Made by a program: the position numbers and the translations under genes
The notes under the pieces: generated by a model
The model's input: only the letters and a program-made list of their open reading frames with translations
Databases searched by the model: none
Told to the model about the DNA's origin: nothing
Assembly: GCA_937957805.1 (NCBI GenBank)
Contig: CALFXW010000167.1
Location: 1 to 9,572 of the forward strand
Direction of reading: 5' to 3'
DNA length: 9,572 nt
DNA from: an uncultured Sphingopyxis sp.
Lineage (GTDB): Bacteria > Pseudomonadota > Alphaproteobacteria > Sphingomonadales > Sphingomonadaceae
Shown here: positions 7,229 to 9,572 of the stretch, piece by piece
Layout of the letters: each line of letters opens with the position of its first letter
How positions within the stretch are numbered: position 1 is the stretch's first letter

Positions 7229-7257
7229 CTAATAGGCCCGCTCACCCGCAAGGGCAA
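7229..7257 (-). promoter_or_regulatory. Candidate sigma-70 promoter of the nuo operon
   Basis: Reading on the minus strand, TTGCCC (7257-7252) and TATTAG (7234-7229) are separated by exactly 17 bases; each matches 4 of 6 consensus positions. A transcript starting near 7222 would have a leader of about 30 bases before nuoA. It lies in the only gap over 100 bases between suhB and the nuo genes. This is a pattern match, and the nuo genes may also be read from upstream. Confidence 0.4.
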
Positions 7258-7285
7258 GGCATGAAAGCCCCTAATTTCCGCCTAT

Positions 7286-7306
7286 CTTTGCGAGTGGTTC
7301 GCAAAG
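7286..7306 (-). terminator. Stem-loop after suhB, possible weak terminator
   Basis: CTTTGCGA and TCGCAAAG are perfect 8-base inverted arms around a 5-base loop, starting 16 bases after the suhB stop. On the minus strand the stem is followed by ATAGGCGG rather than a T-run, so it is not a classical intrinsic terminator. It could partly separate suhB from the nuo transcript or protect an RNA 3' end. Confidence 0.4.
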
Positions 7307-7321
7307 CGGCGCGATGCCGGC

Positions 7322-8140
7322 TCAGGCGTTGCGCAACGCACCCGCGACCAATTTGTGCAACTTGGAATGGAGCGCGTCATTAGCGGCCAAAATCTCCTGT
7401 CGTTCGATGGCGCGTTCGCCGCCACGAAAGTCGGAGACAAAGCCGCCCGCTTCCTTGACGATCAACATCCCCGCCGCGACATCCCAAGGTTCCAGCCCGC
7501 TTTCCCAAAAGCCGTCGAACCGCCCTGCCGCCACCCACGCAAGGTCGAGGCTGGCCGCACCAAAGCGGCGGATACCGGCGACTTCGGGGGCAAGCGCGCC
7601 AAAAATGCGCGACCACTGGCCAAAATCCCCATGGCCCAGATAGAGAATACCCGTTGCAATCAACGCATCGGACAGGTCACGGCGCGCGGAAACGCGCAGA
7701 CGCTGGTCTTGCCGCCATGCGCCGCGCCCACGTTCGGCCCACCAGCTTTCGTCGGTCACCGGCTGATAGACGAGTGCGGCGACAATATCCCCCCAACTGC
7801 CGTCTGGCTTGGGTTCCTGCACCGCGATGGAAATAGCAAAATGCGGTATGGCGTGGAGGAAGTTTGACGTGCCGTCGAGCGGGTCGACCACCCAGCGCGG
7901 TTTGCCCGCTGCGCCCGCTATCACCCCGCCTTCTTCCATCAGGAAACCCCAGTCGGGGCGCGCACGCTGCAAATCTTCGAGCAGGCTTGCCTCTGCGGTC
8001 TTATCGGCGCGGCTGACAAAATCGGCCGGACCTTTGCGGCTGACCTGCAGATGCTCGACCTCACCAAAGTCGCGGCGCAGCTTGCTGCCCGCTTTGCGCG
8101 CCGCACGCTCCATAACGGTAATGACGCCCGATTGGGCCAT
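7322..8140 (-). CDS. suhB: Inositol monophosphatase family protein (SuhB-like)
   Basis: A magnesium-dependent sugar-phosphate phosphatase fold; the family hydrolyses inositol-1-phosphate and related phosphomonoesters, and E. coli SuhB also acts in rRNA transcription antitermination. The 272 residues match the usual length. Metal-binding residues are visible: Glu69-Glu70 in FLMEEGG, the first signature WVVDPLDGTSNF (83-94) with Asp86 and Asp89, and the second signature EPWDVAAGMLIVKEAGG (217-233) with Asp220. ATG at 8140 has AAGGA 8 bases upstream and follows efp by 17 bases, so the two are probably cotranscribed. The exact substrate cannot be read from the sequence. Confidence 0.93.
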   Translation of the reverse strand: MAQSGVITVMERAARKAGSKLRRDFGEVEHLQVSRKGPADFVSRADKTAEASLLEDLQRARPDWGFLMEEGGVIAGAAGKPRWVVDPLDGTSNFLHAIPHFAISIAVQEPKPDGSWGDIVAALVYQPVTDESWWAERGRGAWRQDQRLRVSARRDLSDALIATGILYLGHGDFGQWSRIFGALAPEVAGIRRFGAASLDLAWVAAGRFDGFWESGLEPWDVAAGMLIVKEAGGFVSDFRGGERAIERQEILAANDALHSKLHKLVAGALRNA

Positions 8141-8157
8141 GATGATATTCCTTAGGT

Positions 8158-8721
8158 TCAGTCGGCGCGTTTGACATATTCGCGGTCGTACACATGTACG
8201 ACGATACGCGTGCCGCTGGTGATATGCGGCGGCACCATGACGCGCACACCATTGTCGAGCATGGCGGGTTTATAGGATGACGATGCCGTCTGCCCCTTTA
8301 CCACCGCGTCGGCTTCAACAATCGTCGCCTCCACATGTTCGGGCAGTTCCACCGAAATCGGCCGTTCTTCCCAAAGTTCGAGCACGACATCCATACCATC
8401 GGACAGGAACTCAGCCGCTTCGCCGACGACATCCTTTTTGATGGTGATTTGTTCGTAACTGTCTTTGTCCATAAAGACGAGGTCATCACCCTCAGCATAG
8501 AGGAACTGGAAATCCTTGGTGTCGAGGCGGACGCGCTCGACCGTGTCGGCGCTGCGGAAACGAACATTGGTTTTGCGACCGTCGATCAGATTCTTCATCT
8601 CGACCTGCATGAACGCGCCGCCCTTGCCGGGCTGCGTATGTTGGATTTTGGCGACCTTCCAGATCCCACCCTCATATTCCAGGATGTTACCGGGGCGAAT
8701 ATCGACACCGCTGATTTTCAT
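8158..8721 (-). CDS. efp: Translation elongation factor P
   Basis: EF-P binds the ribosome between the P and E sites and relieves stalling at polyproline stretches. The 187-residue product has three beta-barrel domains: KOW-like domain I (1-65), a central OB domain (about 68-126), and a C-terminal OB domain ending SGTRIVVHVYDREYVKRAD. The tip loop HTQPGKGGAFMQ carries Lys33, equivalent to the beta-lysylated Lys34 of E. coli; no modification gene is in the window. The frame opens 26 codons earlier at 8799, but ATG at 8721 gives the family start MKISGVDIRPGN and has GGAGG 10 bases upstream. Two polyproline-rich nuo products downstream (the NuoC tail and the NuoB N-terminus) may depend on it, which is inference. 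Confidence 0.97.
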   Translation of the reverse strand: MKISGVDIRPGNILEYEGGIWKVAKIQHTQPGKGGAFMQVEMKNLIDGRKTNVRFRSADTVERVRLDTKDFQFLYAEGDDLVFMDKDSYEQITIKKDVVGEAAEFLSDGMDVVLELWEERPISVELPEHVEATIVEADAVVKGQTASSSYKPAMLDNGVRVMVPPHITSGTRIVVHVYDREYVKRAD

Positions 8722-8723
8722 TT

Positions 8724-8736
8724 GAGGACATCCTCC
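8724..8736 (-). promoter_or_regulatory. efp ribosome-binding site inside a short palindrome
   Basis: On the transcript GGAGGATGTCCTC precedes the efp ATG. The GGAGG (8736-8732) is the ribosome-binding site and settles the start at 8721. It forms one arm of the palindrome GAGGA-TG-TCCTC, so the site could be masked by a small hairpin of 4-5 base pairs. The stem is short and its effect is uncertain. Confidence 0.45.
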
Positions 8737-8761
8737 AACATACGAACATGGAAAAAGAGCC

Positions 8762-8812
8762 GTGGCAGGCCGCGCCACACATTGGGCGGCCCTGACCAAT
8801 CGGCAGGCCGCC
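8762..8812 (-). other. Structured efp leader: two inverted repeats
   Basis: GGCGGCC (8785-8791) and GGCCGCC (8806-8812) are perfect 7-base inverted arms around a 14-base loop. Closer to efp, GTGGC (8762-8766) and GCCAC (8774-8778) flank 7 bases. Both would fold in an efp leader if transcription starts upstream of about 8815. I recognise no known riboswitch or leader family. Neither is followed by a T-run on the minus strand. Confidence 0.35.
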
Positions 8813-8841
8813 TAGACTGCCCAAACCAATTTGGCAAGCGA

Positions 8842-8871
8842 TTGCGCGGCGATGAACGGCGCAGCCATAAT
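8842..8871 (+). promoter_or_regulatory. Weak candidate promoter for the 47-codon plus-strand ORF
   Basis: TTGCGC (8842-8847) and CATAAT (8866-8871) with an 18-base spacer, pointing towards the ORF at 8943. The CATAATATG patch is nearly symmetrical, and its minus-strand reading TATTAT could equally serve efp, though no good -35 accompanies it there. Pattern match only. Confidence 0.22.
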
Positions 8872-8942
8872 ATGTTCAGCGCAAAAAATGCACGTCGCCT
8901 TCATCCTATGCAACAATCGCTTTTTACGTTAGGGATTGGGCC

Positions 8943-9086
8943 ATGACGACCAAGGAAAAACATGTGGAAACGCCAACCCCGCCGGCAGCGGGCATTTTCG
9001 GCGCGACGGTTCCACCCAAGTTCAAACGTGACATTTCGCCGCTGGCGACCAAATCCGCCAACGACGCCGCACGCGCCAAACGTTAG
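8943..9086 (+). CDS. 47-residue basic peptide, unknown function
   Basis: ATG at 8943 to TAG at 9084-9086. AGGGA lies 7 bases before the start, a good ribosome-binding site. The product MTTKEKHVETPTPPAAGIFG... is hydrophilic, with a Thr/Pro/Ala stretch at 9-16, the segment ATVPPKFKRDISPLATK at 21-37, and a basic end (ARAKR). It has no signal peptide, membrane segment or cysteine, and probably is a small soluble or disordered protein. It is the only plus-strand gene proposed here, divergent from efp and convergent with thiE, whose stop is 13 bases away. I do not recognise the family. The ribosome-binding site and the neat packing support it; its small size keeps the call moderate. Confidence 0.55.
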   Translation: MTTKEKHVETPTPPAAGIFGATVPPKFKRDISPLATKSANDAARAKR

Positions 9087-9098
9087 GGGCATTTGCCC
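9087..9098. terminator. Short hairpin between two convergent stop codons
   Basis: GGGC-ATTT-GCCC occupies 12 of the 13 bases between the stop of the plus-strand 47-codon ORF and the stop of thiE. Being symmetrical it would form in both transcripts. The stem is only 4-5 base pairs with no T-run, so it is a weak bidirectional terminator candidate at best. Confidence 0.25.
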
Positions 9099-9099
9099 G

Positions 9100-9561
9100 C
9101 TAATCCGCCGCCGCAATTGCGCGGTGCAGCGCCTGCACGCCCGCAGCCGCGCAATCCACATGGTTCCAAACCCCGCCGGATACCGCCAGAAAATCGGCGC
9201 CGCCGCGCACCAATGGCGCGCAATTATCCGCATCTATCCCGCCAATCGCAACGCATGCTATGTCGCTGAGCGCGCTCCACCAGCCGAGCAGTTCGACGCC
9301 CGCGACATGTTCGGTTTTTTTGGTCGTCGTCGGAAAAAAGGCACCAAAGGCGACATAATCCGCGCCCGCCTCACCCGCTTCCATGGCAAGGTGACGGCTG
9401 GCGTGACAGGTAACGCCAATCTGCGCATCGGGGCCGAGCAGGCGGCGCGCTTCGCGCACATCGCCATCCCCCTGCCCCAGATGGACGCCATCCGCCCCCA
9501 ATCTTTTGGCAAGCCCCATATCGTCATTGACGATGAAGGCGACGTCGGCAGCCGCGCAAAT
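9100..9561 (-). CDS. thiE: Thiamine phosphate synthase (N-terminus missing at contig end)
   Basis: Condenses hydroxymethylpyrimidine pyrophosphate with thiazole phosphate to give thiamine phosphate. The 153 residues present are the C-terminal three-quarters of a roughly 200-residue TIM barrel. Visible family segments are FIVNDD (9-14) with the substrate-binding Asn-Asp, LGADGVHLGQGD (21-32), IGVTCHA, GADYVAFGAFFPTTTKKTEH, the CVAIGGIDADN turn, and the C-terminal phosphate-binding GGADFLAVSGGVW. The FGAFFPTTTKK and AVSGGVW variants differ from the E. coli-like versions and look like the alphaproteobacterial branch (from memory). An internal ATG at 9519 is not the start: the frame continues with good ThiE sequence (ICAAADVAFIV) to 9561, where the adapter-like sequence begins. 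Confidence 0.88.
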   Translation of the reverse strand: MCAAADVAFIVNDDMGLAKRLGADGVHLGQGDGDVREARRLLGPDAQIGVTCHASRHLAMEAGEAGADYVAFGAFFPTTTKKTEHVAGVELLGWWSALSDIACVAIGGIDADNCAPLVRGGADFLAVSGGVWNHVDCAAAGVQALHRAIAAAD

Positions 9562-9572
9562 AGATCGGAAGA
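9562..9572 (+). other. Illumina adapter remnant at contig end (artefact)
   Basis: The final bases AGATCGGAAGA are identical to the first 11 bases of the common Illumina TruSeq adapter. They fall exactly at the end of the window, inside what should be thiE coding sequence, and would add Phe-Arg-Ser to the protein. They should be read as untrimmed adapter, not genome. Confidence 0.85.

Noticed and set aside
8722..8799. 26-codon N-terminal extension of EF-P
   Set aside because: The family begins at MKISGVDIRPGN; the extension has no family character and overlaps the efp ribosome-binding site and leader repeats.
8831..8900. A firm minus-strand promoter for efp
   Set aside because: TATTAT (8872-8867) is a fair -10 but no acceptable -35 lies 16-18 bases upstream; the TTGCCA further down has only TAGGCG at the right spacing.
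9519..9519. Internal ATG as the thiE start
   Set aside because: Codons upstream encode conserved ThiE sequence (VAFIVNDD), so the ATG is internal and the gene is cut by the contig end.
1..9572. A novel defence, mobile or biosynthetic system
   Set aside because: All long frames are core metabolism or translation genes in a conserved order; there are no transposases, integrases, direct-repeat arrays or odd-composition islands.

Overview
The window carries the front part of a proton-pumping NADH:ubiquinone oxidoreductase (complex I, nuo) operon from an alphaproteobacterium, most likely a sphingomonad (Sphingopyxis/Sphingorhabdus-like). This placement is inferred from three things: the mitochondrial-like subunits (NuoG without the extra N7 cysteines of Escherichia coli, separate NuoC and NuoD), the thiE / efp / suhB / nuoA gene order, and intergenic dyad repeats of a kind I recall as common in sphingomonads. 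No similarity search was possible.

Nearly everything is on the minus strand, so transcription runs from high to low coordinates. In that direction: the C-terminal part of thiE (thiamine phosphate synthase, cut by the right edge); a short plus-strand ORF of 47 codons convergent with thiE; a 221-base divergent leader region; efp (elongation factor P); suhB (inositol monophosphatase family); a 128-base gap with the best promoter candidate for the nuo genes; then nuoA, nuoB, nuoC, nuoD, nuoE, nuoF, a small two-helix membrane protein, and nuoG, which runs off the left edge after 621 codons.

The nuo genes are tightly packed. nuoA/nuoB and nuoB/nuoC overlap at ATGA or TGATG junctions, nuoC/nuoD are 3 bases apart, and the small membrane protein overlaps the nuoG start by 8 bases. 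NuoE, NuoF and NuoG form the NADH-oxidising arm, with all expected iron-sulfur cysteines visible. NuoB, NuoC and NuoD form the connecting module with the terminal N2 cluster and the quinone site. NuoA is the first membrane subunit. The two looser junctions, nuoE-nuoF and nuoF-small ORF, each hold a palindromic repeat.

I found no mobile element, CRISPR array, RNA gene or defence system. The window is mainly ordinary core metabolism. The points worth a second look are the last 11 bases, which match the start of the standard Illumina adapter and so mark an untrimmed contig end; the small membrane protein between nuoF and nuoG; a Pro/Ala/Lys-rich tail on NuoC; a 66-base in-frame dyad repeat between nuoE and nuoF; and the 47-codon ORF between efp and thiE.
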